From positions 124,001 through 188,000 of the forward strand of contig NZ_PDLY01000003.1 of the NCBI RefSeq assembly GCF_014048465.1: a DNA stretch of 64,000 nucleotides, read 5' to 3'. Source of the DNA: Bombella mellum (lineage in GTDB: Bacteria > Pseudomonadota > Alphaproteobacteria > Acetobacterales > Acetobacteraceae). Shown here one piece after another: positions 25,177-34,692 of the stretch. How positions within the stretch are numbered: position 1 is the first letter of the stretch; each line of letters starts with the position of its first letter. The notes below the pieces were generated by a model, which saw only the letters and a program-made list of their open reading frames with translations, was not told the DNA's origin and ran no database searches. A program made the position numbers and the translations under genes.

Positions 25177-25565
25177 TGCCGGACGGTGCCGTGAGACATG
25201 GTTCTGATTCCATGATGCAGGCCATCATGGGGGTGCAGATGAATCCCGTGCTGGCCCTCCTGCTCATCGTGGGGCTGATCTTCATTACCCCGTGGTGCCT
25301 GCGGCGGTTCAGGCACCGTATGCCTGCGCTGCTGAAGGACGGGACCATGCAGGAGCGTGCGCTGAAGGTGCAGGAGGCCATACCGCTGGGGAGCAGGAGA
25401 ACCCTGTTTTCGGTGGCCGTCAGGGGTGTGAACGGGCGGCAGGCGACGGCCCTCATCCTGACGGGTGGACCGTCCGATCTGTGTGTCGGCTGGCTGGAGG
25501 CCGACGGTCCATCTGTGCAGGAGCAGCCCGTGCAGAGAAAAGAGCAGGGACAGGTGAAGACATGA
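25173..25565 (+). CDS. fliO: Flagellar export component FliO
   Basis: A 130-residue protein with one membrane segment (~24-42, PVLALLLIVGLIFITPWCL) and a cytoplasmic part with the FliO-like LKVQEAIPLGSRRTLFSVAVRG...ALILTGGPSDLCVGWL. FliO helps assemble the FliP ring of the export gate. Its position between fliN and fliP supports the call. Two ATGs open the frame; the start overlaps fliN, and the stop overlaps the fliP ATG. Confidence 0.82.
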   Translation: MMPDGAVRHGSDSMMQAIMGVQMNPVLALLLIVGLIFITPWCLRRFRHRMPALLKDGTMQERALKVQEAIPLGSRRTLFSVAVRGVNGRQATALILTGGPSDLCVGWLEADGPSVQEQPVQRKEQGQVKT

Positions 25566-26428
25566 TGGCGGACCGTGTGAGGAATGACGGCCTGGCTGGC
25601 GGAAGGATGGCGGGCGTCACCGCCTGCTGGCGGCAGCTGCGGCGTGCCATGATTCTGGGTGGGGCGGGGCTGTGTGGCCTGGCCGTGGCTGTTCTGGTGC
25701 TGTGCTGTCTGGCCCATCCGGCCACAGCACAGTCCATCACGCTGGACATGGGCAAAGGGGGCGGGATCGGTGAGGCCGGGACGACAGGCCGTCTTGTCCA
25801 GCTTACGGCGATCGTGGCTTTCCTGTCCCTGGCCCCCAGCCTGCTGGTGATGATGACGGCCTTCACCCGCATCATCATCACCCTGTCCCTGCTGCGGAGT
25901 GCCATAGGGGCACAGGGGACACCACCCAACATGGTGCTGATCGCCCTTGGCCTCATCCTCACCCTGTTCGTCATGCAGCCGACGCTGGAACGCTCATGGC
26001 AGCAGGGCATCGAGCCGCTGATGGACGGACGGGTGGAAGAGGTGGCCGGTCTTCAGGCTGCGGCGGAACCGTTCCGGGATTTCATGATCCACAATGCCCG
26101 CCCGAATGACGTGGCCATCTTCTATCATCTGGCAGGGCTGAAGCCCCAGCCCGCTCCGGCTGGCGGAGTTGCCTCGGCGATACCGTGGCGGGTCATCGTC
26201 CCGGCCTTCATGGTTGGCGAGATGAGCCGTGGGTTCGAGATGGGCTTCCTGCTCTACCTGCCGTTTCTGGTGATCGACCTTGTCACCTCCAGCGTCCTGA
26301 TGAGTCTGGGCATGATGATGCTGCCACCCCCGACCATCTCCCTTCCGTTCAAGCTGATATTCTTCGTGCTGGTGGACGGGTTCCAGATGGTGTCCGGCGG
26401 ACTGGTACGGAGTTTCGGAGGGGGCTAG
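25562..26428 (+). CDS. fliP: Flagellar export gate protein FliP
   Basis: A 288-residue export-gate subunit. A signal-type hydrophobic segment (~30-57, ending HPATAQ) precedes the conserved core: LTAIVAFLSLAPSLLVMMTAFTRIIITLSLLRSAIG, LILTLFVMQP, the large periplasmic loop, FMVGEMSRGFEMGFLLYLPFLVIDLVTSSVLMSLGMMMLPP and the C-terminal FKLIFFVLVDGFQMVSGGLVRSF. The start ATG overlaps the fliO stop (ATGA). The frame is open further upstream, but only in shadow of fliO. Confidence 0.95.
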   Translation: MMADRVRNDGLAGGRMAGVTACWRQLRRAMILGGAGLCGLAVAVLVLCCLAHPATAQSITLDMGKGGGIGEAGTTGRLVQLTAIVAFLSLAPSLLVMMTAFTRIIITLSLLRSAIGAQGTPPNMVLIALGLILTLFVMQPTLERSWQQGIEPLMDGRVEEVAGLQAAAEPFRDFMIHNARPNDVAIFYHLAGLKPQPAPAGGVASAIPWRVIVPAFMVGEMSRGFEMGFLLYLPFLVIDLVTSSVLMSLGMMMLPPPTISLPFKLIFFVLVDGFQMVSGGLVRSFGGG

Positions 26429-26443
26429 TCAGCCCCCTTTTCT
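26420..26443 (+). terminator. Intrinsic terminator of the fliF-fliP operon
   Basis: GGGGGCT (26420-26426) pairs with AGCCCCC (26431-26437) over a 4-base loop and is followed by TTTTCTT. The fliP stop codon lies within the stem-loop. It separates this operon from the convergent flhF-like gene. Confidence 0.85.
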
Positions 26444-26446
26444 TCG

Positions 26447-27310
26447 TCATCCCGGCAGGACCAGAAGCCTGCGGGCCAGAATGGTCGGGGTCAGCTGGGT
26501 GAATCCTTCATTGATGCTGCCGGAATAGCTGCCATAGGTCAGCGCAAGGCCGCAGGCTGCGGCGGTGATGACGCTGCCAATGCGGCCGGACTGCTCCATG
26601 CGGCTGGCGATCATGGATTTTGCCCCGCACTGATGGAAGGCCGCTGCAATGTCCGTGCTTTCCTCCGGGTCCATCCCGGCAGGGATGACGAGGGACAGGC
26701 TGGCCTGCGTGCGTTCCACGACTTCCTTCATCTCGGTCATGGCCGTGGGGGAGTAGACGCAGAGACCCGGCAGGTCCACCAGAATGATGCGGTCATGGCC
26801 GTCAATCAGGTGCGGGTTCATGCCGCCATAGGCTTTCATCAGGTCGATGTCACAGCCACGCAGGATGGAAGCGAGCTTGATGTAGCTGCCGGGCGTGCTG
26901 TCACAGGCCAGGACCAGGGGCCGCCTGATGCGTCCGCCGGACTGGCGGGCCTGCCGTGCATAGCGGGCGGCCAGCTTGGCCAGTGTGAGGGATTTGCCGG
27001 AGCCTGAGGCTCCTCCCAGGGCCATGGGCACGCCGGGCCGGATGGGGAACGGGGCGAAGTCGATCATGCGCTCCAGTCCGGCTGCCAGACTGCTGCCGGA
27101 CATGGCGTTGATCAGGTCCTGCGGGATGGAATGCCATGCCAGGATGTCTGGGATGCTCAGGGCGTTGGCGGGCAGGGCCACCTCACCGGTGCTGGCCTGG
27201 GGAGGCGTGGCGGGCTGGGTCGGAGGCAGCGTGCTGATGGTCGGCCTGTTCGGGGTCTCTGCCGTGTAGGAAAGCGGATAGTGCGTCTTGTAGGTGAAAA
27301 AGCTGCTCAT
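26447..27310 (-). CDS. flhF: FlhF-like SRP-family GTPase (divergent)
   Basis: A 287-residue protein. A Pro/Thr-rich N-terminus (~1-45) and a helical N-domain (~50-95) precede the NG GTPase core: P-loop GGASGSGKS (99-107), ACDSTPGSYIKL (135-146, matching the SRP-GTPase G2 region), VDLPG (178-182, G3) and the C-terminal helix. The G4 motif, normally TKLD, reads SRME at 236-239, so guanine specificity may be weakened. FlhF helps place the flagellum and recruit FliF. It lies immediately downstream of flhA on the reverse strand, the usual flhA-flhF order. No flhG follows. Confidence 0.78.
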   Translation of the reverse strand: MSSFFTYKTHYPLSYTAETPNRPTISTLPPTQPATPPQASTGEVALPANALSIPDILAWHSIPQDLINAMSGSSLAAGLERMIDFAPFPIRPGVPMALGGASGSGKSLTLAKLAARYARQARQSGGRIRRPLVLACDSTPGSYIKLASILRGCDIDLMKAYGGMNPHLIDGHDRIILVDLPGLCVYSPTAMTEMKEVVERTQASLSLVIPAGMDPEESTDIAAAFHQCGAKSMIASRMEQSGRIGSVITAAACGLALTYGSYSGSINEGFTQLTPTILARRLLVLPG

Positions 27311-27354
27311 GGGTCAGGTCCGGTTGGAGAAGGTTGCGGGCTGTCAGGGAAAGG

Positions 27355-29553
27355 TCAGTTCACCGTGGCGACGGTGCGGATGCGGGTCCGGGGATAGATT
27401 TCCGCCTGGGCCATGACGGCGACCGAGGGGCGGATGCGGTCCACGATCATCCGCACGGAATCCCTCGTGGCGGAGGTCGTGACGATGACAGGCATTTCTC
27501 CCAGGGAGGCCGTCTGGTCGAAGGCACGGCGCAGTGCGGTGACGAAGCGGTCCAGCATGGCGGGAGGCATGGCCAGCGTGCGGTCATCCCCCTGTCCGAC
27601 CGTATTGTTGAGGATGTTGCTCTCCCAGTCTGCCGAGAGGGTGATCATGGAGATGCAGCCGGAAGGCCCGACATAGCTGTTGCATATCTGCCGGGCGAGG
27701 CGGATGCGGACATGGGCCGTCAGGGCCCTGATGCCCTTGGCGGCGAGGGCGTGCCCTTCCTGTATGCTTTCCAGAATGGTGGGCAGGTCACGGATGGAGA
27801 TGCGTTCCTGTAACAGGGACTGGAGGACACGCTGGACCGTGCTGAGGGACACCTGGGAGGGGATGAGGTCGTTGACGAGTTTCTGCTCCTCCGCCGGGAG
27901 GTCGTCCAGAAGGGACTGGGTGGCGGCATAGGTCAGCAGGTCGCCCAGATTCTGGCTGACGGATTCCGTCAGGTGGGTGATGATGACGGTGACCGGGTCC
28001 ACCACCGTGTAGCCTTCATCCGTGGCCTGTTTCTTCAGGTTCGGATCAATCCAGACGGCAGGCAGGTTGAAGGAGGGTTCGGTCGTCTTCTCACCCGGCA
28101 GGGTGTCCTGGCCGGTCCTGTTGGAGGGGCAGATGGCCAGCAGGTGGTTGGGACGGACCTCCCCGGAGGCGATGTCGATTTCCTTCAGCTTGATGACGTA
28201 GCGGTCCGTCGGCAGCTGGATGTTGTCCTGAATCCGCACGGAAGGCGTGATGAAGCCCATGTCTGCCGCCATCTTGCGGCGTAGTGCCTTGATCTGCTTG
28301 GTGATCTGGGCGTTGTCCCCGCTGGCCAGCGGCAGCAGGCCGTAGCCGATCTCCAGCCGCAGGAGGTCGATCTTCAGCAGGTCGGAGATGGGCTGCGTGG
28401 TGGGAGCGGCAGGCTGGGTGAGGGCCTCGCCGCCTTCATCCTGACGGGGAGTCCTGTAGCGGACCCACGCCCCGATCCCGGCCACGGCGGCAATCATGAG
28501 GAAGGGCAGGGCAGGCAGGCCGGGCATGACGGCGAACAGGGCCGACAGGGTGGCCGCAATGGCCAGCGGCTTGGCGTTGCCGCCGAGCTGGCGGAAGAGT
28601 GTCACGTCCGCCGAGCCGTCCGTGCCGCCCTTCGTGACGACGATACCGGCCGCCAGCGAGACCAGCAGGGCGGGAATCTGGGAGACGAGACCATCACCGA
28701 TGGTCAGTGTCGTGAAGGTCTGTGCCGCCTCGCTGATGGGCATGTCGTGGCGCAGCACGCCGATGGTCAGCCCCCCCAGAATGTTGATGGCGGTGATGAG
28801 GATGCCGGCGATGGCATCGTTGCGGACAAATTTTGCCGCACCGTCCATGGCCCCGTAGAAGGAGCTTTCTTCTTCCAGTTCTTTGCGCTTGGCCCGGGCT
28901 GCCCGCTCGTTGATGGCACCGGAGGCCAGATCGGCGTCGATGGCCATCTGTTTGCCGGGCATGGCATCGAGGAAGAAGCGGGCCGAGACCTCCGCAATGC
29001 GGCCCGACCCCTTGGTGATGACCATGAAGTTCACCACCAGCAGGATGCAGAAGACGATCCCGCCAATCACGACATCATTGCCCATGAGGAAGCCGCCGAA
29101 GGAGGCCACGACATGCCCGGCCGCATAGGCTCCCTCATTGCCATGGCTGAGGATGAGGCGGGTCGTCGCCACCTCGAGGGAGAGGCGGAACATCGTCGTC
29201 AGCAGGAGCAGCGTCGGGAAGGAGGTGAAGTCCAGCGGCCGTTCCAGGAACAGGGCCACCATGAGGATGAGGACGGACGAGGTGATGGAGAGTGACAGCC
29301 CGACATCCAGGATCAGCGTGGGCAGGGGCACGATGAGGATGGAGATGAGCAGGATCACGCCCAGGGCCAGCAGGATGTCCGTTCCCGGCAGGCGGGCCGT
29401 GAGAGGAGAGGCGACTCCGTTGGGCCTGAACAGGCTGGCGGGGTTGCGCAGCAGGCTGCCCACCCATCCGGTCATCCCGCCAGCCTGCCCTGTGCCGGAG
29501 GGCTTTGGGACGGGAGAGCTGGACGGCTGGGGCGGGGAGGGGGAAGCGGACAT
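27355..29553 (-). CDS. flhA: Flagellar export gate protein FlhA
   Basis: A 732-residue export-gate protein. Eight membrane segments occupy ~45-360, with the FHIPEP-type region visible in the cytosolic loop (GSGRIAEVSARFFLDAMPGKQMAIDADLASGAI). The large C-terminal cytosolic domain (~370-732) contains DPVTVIITHLTESVSQN and SIRDLPTILESIQ. FlhA forms the nonameric ring that receives substrates and chaperones. The ATG at 29553 is preferred because AGGA sits five bases upstream; the frame extends to 29604. It is divergent from the TPR-GT9 gene across a short AT-rich gap with a TAAGG motif. Confidence 0.95.
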   Translation of the reverse strand: MSASPSPPQPSSSPVPKPSGTGQAGGMTGWVGSLLRNPASLFRPNGVASPLTARLPGTDILLALGVILLISILIVPLPTLILDVGLSLSITSSVLILMVALFLERPLDFTSFPTLLLLTTMFRLSLEVATTRLILSHGNEGAYAAGHVVASFGGFLMGNDVVIGGIVFCILLVVNFMVITKGSGRIAEVSARFFLDAMPGKQMAIDADLASGAINERAARAKRKELEEESSFYGAMDGAAKFVRNDAIAGILITAINILGGLTIGVLRHDMPISEAAQTFTTLTIGDGLVSQIPALLVSLAAGIVVTKGGTDGSADVTLFRQLGGNAKPLAIAATLSALFAVMPGLPALPFLMIAAVAGIGAWVRYRTPRQDEGGEALTQPAAPTTQPISDLLKIDLLRLEIGYGLLPLASGDNAQITKQIKALRRKMAADMGFITPSVRIQDNIQLPTDRYVIKLKEIDIASGEVRPNHLLAICPSNRTGQDTLPGEKTTEPSFNLPAVWIDPNLKKQATDEGYTVVDPVTVIITHLTESVSQNLGDLLTYAATQSLLDDLPAEEQKLVNDLIPSQVSLSTVQRVLQSLLQERISIRDLPTILESIQEGHALAAKGIRALTAHVRIRLARQICNSYVGPSGCISMITLSADWESNILNNTVGQGDDRTLAMPPAMLDRFVTALRRAFDQTASLGEMPVIVTTSATRDSVRMIVDRIRPSVAVMAQAEIYPRTRIRTVATVN

Positions 29554-29620
29554 GATCATCCTACTGGTGATGTGCAGCCTTCGGCCTGTGGAGCGGCGTT
29601 GCATGGCTGCTCAAGGTTTT

Positions 29621-29630
29621 TTTAAGGCCT
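29621..29630 (+). promoter_or_regulatory. TAAGG-centred motif between flhA and the TPR-GT gene
   Basis: TTTAAGGCCT in the AT-rich divergent gap, matching the motif before flagellin and flgE. Confidence 0.3.
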
Positions 29631-29757
29631 GTTATCTATGGATTTTCAATCTAGCCATTAAACTCTTGCTCATCAAGATTTGAAAGGACATGATGATTGC
29701 CGAATTTATGGCCTTTCTGGTCATGTGGCACGGAAAACCATGGAGGAAGGGGGTGTT

Positions 29758-31380
29758 ATGGCAGGGACGGAACAGGATGGTGAGGCCGTCATGGAGACAG
29801 GACAGACCGACCGGAATGTCCTGACACCGCAGGCGCTGTCGGCCTGCTGCCAGCAGCTTTTCGCCTCGGGTGAGGGTGAGCAGGCGGTCAGGCTGGCGGT
29901 GCAGGCGGCGGAGGCCAGCAGGGACGTATCGATTCTTCTGGCGGCAGGGCTGTTTCTGGCCCGGTGCAGCTCACGGCATGACGTGACGGTGGCTGTGTTC
30001 CGCAAGGCCCTGCTGCTGCGGCCCAGCACGCATCCGGCGATGGCCTCCGTACGGGGAGAGATCAAGGTCTTCCTGGCCGGTGCGCTCATGGCGGCCGGGC
30101 AGAACGAGGAGGCCATGGCCCTTTTCATGGAGGTGGCACAGACCTGCCCGGAACACCGGGTGCTGGTGGGGGAGCATCTCTCCATGGCCCTTCTGGAGGC
30201 CGGACTGGCCGACCAGGCCGAGCAGGTGCTGGCCGCCTGGCTGAAGGACGGCTCTTCGTCCGTGTCTCTCTACAACAACATGGGATGCGCACTGGAGCGG
30301 CTGAACCGCTCCCGAGAGGCCCTGCCCTATTACCGGAAGGGCATGGAACTGTCGTCCCGGCATGAGGCCGTCTCGTTCGGCTATGCCATCGCCCTGCTGA
30401 AGGCCGGGGACTATGAGGAGGGCTTCGCCCGTTATGTGCGGCGCATTCCCCGGATGCCCAGTCTGGACTGCTGGTTCTATCAGGACCTGCCCCGCCTGAC
30501 GAAGGACGTCCCGCTGGAGGGGCGGCATATCCTGTTCTATCAGGAGCAGGGACTGGGCGACACCATCCAGTTCATCCGTTTTCTGCCGGAGATCGTCCGC
30601 CGTGCGGGGCGGGTCACGCTGGCCGTCCTGCCTTCACTGGCCCGGCTGCTGCGGGAGAGTTATCCCATGGTGCAGGTCTGCCTGATGTCCGACCTTCTGG
30701 AGCAGCCGGAGCAGGTGGCGGACTATGATTTCTCCTGCCCGATACCGGACCTTCCCTACCTCTGTGACCTGAAGCGGCCGGAGGATGTCCCGCCATTCAG
30801 CCCCTATCTGGAAGTGCCCGTCCGGCGGCGGGAGAATTTCGCCCAGCTCGTGGAGGCGGCCGTGTTCCGGAACGGGAGTGGAGGTGACCGGTCCCATTCA
30901 GGGCGTCGCCTGCGTGTGGGGCTGGTCTGGGCAGGAGATTCCCGGTCCAGCGTACAGGATGTGGCCGCAGACAGGCGGCGTTCCAGCAGTTTTGCGGAGA
31001 TGATGGAGGCCATCGGGCCGGTGGAGGCAGACCTGTTCAGTCTCCAGTATGGTGTCCGGCGTGCGGAGCTGGGGGGGGCCGGTGCCCCGGTGGTGCATGA
31101 CCTCATGGAGTCCGTGCAGGACATGGCCGACACGGCCGCCCTGATGGAAAGTCTGGATGTCGTGATCTCCGTGGATACGGCACCGCTGCATCTGGCGGGT
31201 GCCCTCGGGCGTGAGGTCTGGCTCGTCAGCCGGTGGGATGCCTGCTGGCGGTGGGGGGATCAGGGGGAGCGGACGCCCTGGTATCCGACCATGCGCATCT
31301 TCCGGGCACAGGAGCTGTCCCTCGGTCCTGTCCTGCGGGAGGTGGGACATTGCCTGAGACAGCGTGTGGCGGAGGGCTGA
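29758..31380 (+). CDS. TPR-domain protein with GT9-like (heptosyltransferase-fold) C-terminus
   Basis: A 540-residue protein. The N-terminal ~230 residues are helical TPR-like repeats (for example YNNMGCALERLNRSREALPYYRKGMEL). The C-terminal ~300 residues match TPR-linked glycosyltransferases: ILFYQEQGLGDTIQFIRFLPEI, PLEGRHI, LRVGLVWAGD and a donor-side motif VVISVDTAPLHLAGALGREVWLVSRWDACWRWG. Similar TPR-GT-B proteins are common around alphaproteobacterial flagellin glycosylation genes and may modify proteins directly. The ATG at 29758 has GGAAGGGGG upstream; earlier ATGs lack such a site. The GT2 gene follows after three bases, so they form an operon. Confidence 0.8.
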   Translation: MAGTEQDGEAVMETGQTDRNVLTPQALSACCQQLFASGEGEQAVRLAVQAAEASRDVSILLAAGLFLARCSSRHDVTVAVFRKALLLRPSTHPAMASVRGEIKVFLAGALMAAGQNEEAMALFMEVAQTCPEHRVLVGEHLSMALLEAGLADQAEQVLAAWLKDGSSSVSLYNNMGCALERLNRSREALPYYRKGMELSSRHEAVSFGYAIALLKAGDYEEGFARYVRRIPRMPSLDCWFYQDLPRLTKDVPLEGRHILFYQEQGLGDTIQFIRFLPEIVRRAGRVTLAVLPSLARLLRESYPMVQVCLMSDLLEQPEQVADYDFSCPIPDLPYLCDLKRPEDVPPFSPYLEVPVRRRENFAQLVEAAVFRNGSGGDRSHSGRRLRVGLVWAGDSRSSVQDVAADRRRSSSFAEMMEAIGPVEADLFSLQYGVRRAELGGAGAPVVHDLMESVQDMADTAALMESLDVVISVDTAPLHLAGALGREVWLVSRWDACWRWGDQGERTPWYPTMRIFRAQELSLGPVLREVGHCLRQRVAEG

Positions 31381-31383
31381 ATC

Positions 31384-32301
31384 ATGTCATCTCACAAGGT
31401 TGCCATCCTGCTGAGGACCAGAAACCGGCCGCTGTTCCTGCGTCGTGCCCTGGACAGTCTGGCGGGGCAGAGTTTTCAGGATTTTCGCATCCATGTCATC
31501 AATGACGGAGGGGATCAGGCCCTTCTGGAGGCCTGCGTGGCGGAGCAGGGAAAGCTGTGGGGGGAACGTCTGTCCTGCGTGAACCTTCCCCGGTCTGTCG
31601 GGCGTAGCAAGGCACTGGCTCTTGCCCTGGCCGTGTCTGACGAACCCTACATTCTCATCCATGACGATGATGACACGCTGGAACCTTCTTTCCTGGCTGA
31701 GACGGTCGCCTTTCTGGAGCGGGACGGGACGGGTTTCTATGCTGGTGTCACGACCAGCAATTATGACGTGTATGAGCGTGTCGAGGATGGACAGATCATC
31801 ACGGACAGGAAAACGGACCAGTTTGGCCGCAAGAGCGGCTCGCTGGTGGATTACGGCCTGTATCTCTCCCACATGTATGTCATCATGCCGATCACTTTCC
31901 TGTTCCGCCGGGCAGCCCTGACGGTGGCGGGTGGAGTGGAAACGCGGCTGGATTATGTCGAGGACCACGATCTTTTCCTGCGTGTCATGATGGCGGGTGA
32001 GGTCGGGATTCTGGAAGAGTTCCTCTGTTCATACCATCACCGTCTTGCGACCGGTGATGCCAATGATGCCAGCCAGCATGAGGTGACCCATGATTACGAG
32101 CTGGCTTACAAGAACGGCATCATCCGGAAGGCCATGCAGGGGGGAGACCGCCTGAGACAGATGCAGGCCGGTTTCATCCAGGGGAATCATCTGGGGCGTT
32201 CCCAGCTTGGGCAGCTGTCCCGGCAGGTGGCCCAGCTTCAGGAGGGCTTCGCCAGCCTGTCACAGGTGATGGTGGAGCTGCTTGGTCATATCAGACGCTG
32301 A
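31384..32301 (+). CDS. GT2-family glycosyltransferase
   Basis: A 305-residue GT-A enzyme: start VAILLRTRNRPLFLRRALDSL, VINDGG (~38-43), the DDDD metal-binding stretch (~94-98, ILIHDDDDTLEPSF) and the acceptor-side EDHDLFLRVMMAGEVG (GT2 ED motif). The last ~50 residues form a probable coiled coil. It probably works together with the upstream TPR-GT9-like protein. There is no membrane segment, so it acts in the cytosol, which favours a protein such as flagellin or a lipid-linked or nucleotide-linked intermediate as acceptor. Confidence 0.85.
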   Translation: MSSHKVAILLRTRNRPLFLRRALDSLAGQSFQDFRIHVINDGGDQALLEACVAEQGKLWGERLSCVNLPRSVGRSKALALALAVSDEPYILIHDDDDTLEPSFLAETVAFLERDGTGFYAGVTTSNYDVYERVEDGQIITDRKTDQFGRKSGSLVDYGLYLSHMYVIMPITFLFRRAALTVAGGVETRLDYVEDHDLFLRVMMAGEVGILEEFLCSYHHRLATGDANDASQHEVTHDYELAYKNGIIRKAMQGGDRLRQMQAGFIQGNHLGRSQLGQLSRQVAQLQEGFASLSQVMVELLGHIRR

Positions 32302-32322
32302 TGGTCACCCTTGCCGGAACGG

Positions 32323-33312
32323 TCAGTAGGCTGGGGCATATGGCATGGTGGTGACGGTATGGACAGGTATGGCCCGGTAGGCGGCCAGACTCCGGCCATT
32401 CTGTGAGCTTTTCATACGCTGGTGTGGTGGTGGAGGCATGGATGGCCGGAAGAACCCCCGGAACGGTCGGAACTGACGGTGACTACTGGCCGGATCGGCC
32501 TGTGCCGGTGAGGCGACTGGTATGGCCTGGCCGGCAGGCAGAGCCTGTTCCGGTCCGTGACGGCGCATGGCGGCAAGAAAACTGGTTGGTCCCGCCTCCG
32601 CATGGTTGATGCCCGTGCCGGACGTGTCGGAGGAGGCCGACTGGATGACGAAAGGCCGGTAAGGCATGGCAGCACGGGTCGGCCCAGGAGAAAGGGCCGT
32701 GATCCTGTGTGGAGGAGCGGGAGGGGACAGGGGACGGGGAATCTGGGAATCCTGCGGTATGGCCCACTGCTGGAGCACCTGCTGGAGATAGGCGGAGCCG
32801 TTGCTGGTGATCTGGGAGTGATAGGCGGCAGCGGCATGGGGCCAGCTCCCGGTCTGTTCCTTCATTTTCTGGAGGAACTGTCCTGCATAACGGGCGTTGC
32901 TGTAGGGGTCGAAGGCCATGTCCAGTGAAGGGAAGGCTTCGGGATGATGGAAGAGGTTGACCTGGAGGCAGCCGACATCAATGGACTGGATGCCCTGCTG
33001 CTGGAAGCCCCTGACGGCGTCCACGGCCTCCTGCCGGGTGTCGTAATAATGTCCCGTGCCTGCCGCATTGACGCTCCACGGCCACGGGATGAGTGTGCCG
33101 TGGCCGTCCGGTCGTCCTGTTTCCACCCGGCTTATGGCGGCCAGAAAACCGTCGGGCAGCCGCAGGGCACGTTCCACCTGGGCTATGGCGTCACGGCACA
33201 GGCGGGACTGTGCCGGGTCCGGTGGCAGGAAAGGCTGTGCCGTGGCGGGCAGGATGATGGCGGCCAGCAGGGGGGCTGGAAGGGAACGCAGAAGGCGTGA
33301 GAGAGGTTTCAT
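32323..33312 (-). CDS. Exported lytic transglycosylase (SLT domain), probable flagellar muramidase
   Basis: A 329-residue protein with a signal peptide (~1-25, ending in PATAQ) and an SLT-1 lysozyme-like domain (~35-165). The catalytic Glu is Glu64 in AISRVETGRPDG; other motifs are SIDVGCLQVNLFHHPEAF and AAAAYHSQ. The last ~150 residues are Pro/Ser/Gln-rich and disordered-looking. The rod-cap FlgJ here (34693) lacks a muramidase domain, and this gene is divergent from flgI-flgJ. By analogy with SltF of Rhodobacter it probably opens the peptidoglycan for rod growth. The ATG at 33312 starts a proper signal peptide; one at 33342 is less likely. Confidence 0.82.
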   Translation of the reverse strand: MKPLSRLLRSLPAPLLAAIILPATAQPFLPPDPAQSRLCRDAIAQVERALRLPDGFLAAISRVETGRPDGHGTLIPWPWSVNAAGTGHYYDTRQEAVDAVRGFQQQGIQSIDVGCLQVNLFHHPEAFPSLDMAFDPYSNARYAGQFLQKMKEQTGSWPHAAAAYHSQITSNGSAYLQQVLQQWAIPQDSQIPRPLSPPAPPHRITALSPGPTRAAMPYRPFVIQSASSDTSGTGINHAEAGPTSFLAAMRRHGPEQALPAGQAIPVASPAQADPASSHRQFRPFRGFFRPSMPPPPHQRMKSSQNGRSLAAYRAIPVHTVTTMPYAPAY

Positions 33313-33461
33313 GATCCGGTCGTGATGGCGGGTGGAAGACATGCTTCATGACAGGTCTTTTCTATGGACATTTTTTAGGTTATCTCAAGGATAGTTGTGA
33401 AATAATTTTCCTTGTATATTCCATATATAAGGTTAGATTGGAGCGCAGGAGACTATGCTTG

Positions 33462-34634
33462 ATGTTTTTGAGAAGCTGCTGCGCATGGCTGTTCCGAGGT
33501 CTGACTGGGACCCGGGCTGGCTGTCGTTATATAATGCTGGCGACCCTCGGGTGTGTGCTGTCTGGCACGTTTTCGGGTGGTTCAGCCCATGCCTCTGTGG
33601 TCCGTATCAAGGATATTGTGGATTATGAGGGCATCCGGGACAACCAGCTGGTCGGTTATGGGCTGGTTGTCGGCCTGAACGGGACGGGCGACCGTCTGAC
33701 CAACACGCTCTTCACCCGTGAGACGCTGGTCGGAATGCTGAACCGCCTTGGCGTCAACATCCGGGACAAGGCCATCCAGCTCCAGACGCATAACACGGCC
33801 GCCGTCATGGTGACGGCAACGCTGCCTCCTTTCTCTCATGGTGGCAGCCGGATCGATGTGACGGTTTCCGCCGTGGGTGATGCACAGAGCCTGACAGGCG
33901 GCACCCTGATCGTTACGCCCCTCCAGGCGGCGGACGGTGAGGTCTATGCCGTGGCACAGGGGTCGCTCGTGACCAACGCCTTCACGGCCAGGGGGGCGGG
34001 AGCGACCGCCACGCGCAACGTGCCGACCAGCGGGCATATCGCCAATGGGGCGGTGGTCGAGCGGGAGGTGCCGGTCCTGCTGGGGGCGGGCGGAATCATT
34101 CATCTATCCCTCAAGAATTCGAACTATACGACCGCCGTGCGTATTGCTGACGTCATCAACCGTCACATGGGCCGGGGGACGGCCAGGGTGGACGATCCAC
34201 GGACGGTGGCCGTCAATCTTGCCGGCCGTAACGTGTCGGAGGCCCTGTACGAGATTGGTGACATGACCGTCACGCCGGATACGATGGCCAAGGTGATCGT
34301 CGATGAGGCTGCCGGAACGATCGTCATAGGGGACAATGTCCGCATCACGACGGTGGCCATCGCACAGGGGAACCTGACGGTGCAGGTGACGAACAGCCCC
34401 GAGGTCGTCCAGCCGAATGGTTTCGGGGGCGGGCAGACGGCGGTCGTGCCGAGGACGCAGATCAATGTCACGACCGACCGGGAGCACAAGATCGGCATTC
34501 TGTCCGATGGGCCGTCCCTGTCCAATCTCGTGACGGGGCTGAATGCGCTGGGTGTCGGCCCACGGGACATGATCAGCATTCTTCAGGCCATCAAGGCGGA
34601 TGGTGCCCTTCAGGCCGAGCTTGAGGTCCGCTGA
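33462..34634 (+). CDS. flgI: P-ring protein FlgI
   Basis: A 390-residue periplasmic ring protein: a signal peptide (~1-45), then the conserved VVRIKDIVDYEGIRDNQLVGYGLVVGLNGTGD, LTGGTLIVTPLQAADGEVYAVAQG and the C-terminal LVTGLNALGVGPRDMISILQAIKADGALQAELEV. FlgI polymerises around the rod with FlgA's help. The start is uncertain: the ATG at 33462 is given, but a TTG at 33459 has AGGAG at a better distance. An AT-rich leader with TATAAGGTTAGATT (33426-33439) precedes it. Confidence 0.93.
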   Translation: MFLRSCCAWLFRGLTGTRAGCRYIMLATLGCVLSGTFSGGSAHASVVRIKDIVDYEGIRDNQLVGYGLVVGLNGTGDRLTNTLFTRETLVGMLNRLGVNIRDKAIQLQTHNTAAVMVTATLPPFSHGGSRIDVTVSAVGDAQSLTGGTLIVTPLQAADGEVYAVAQGSLVTNAFTARGAGATATRNVPTSGHIANGAVVEREVPVLLGAGGIIHLSLKNSNYTTAVRIADVINRHMGRGTARVDDPRTVAVNLAGRNVSEALYEIGDMTVTPDTMAKVIVDEAAGTIVIGDNVRITTVAIAQGNLTVQVTNSPEVVQPNGFGGGQTAVVPRTQINVTTDREHKIGILSDGPSLSNLVTGLNALGVGPRDMISILQAIKADGALQAELEVR

Positions 34635-34692
34635 CCTCACGGTGGCGGGACCGGCCGGATCATCTGACCTGTAAAGGAGGACACGACGGGTC

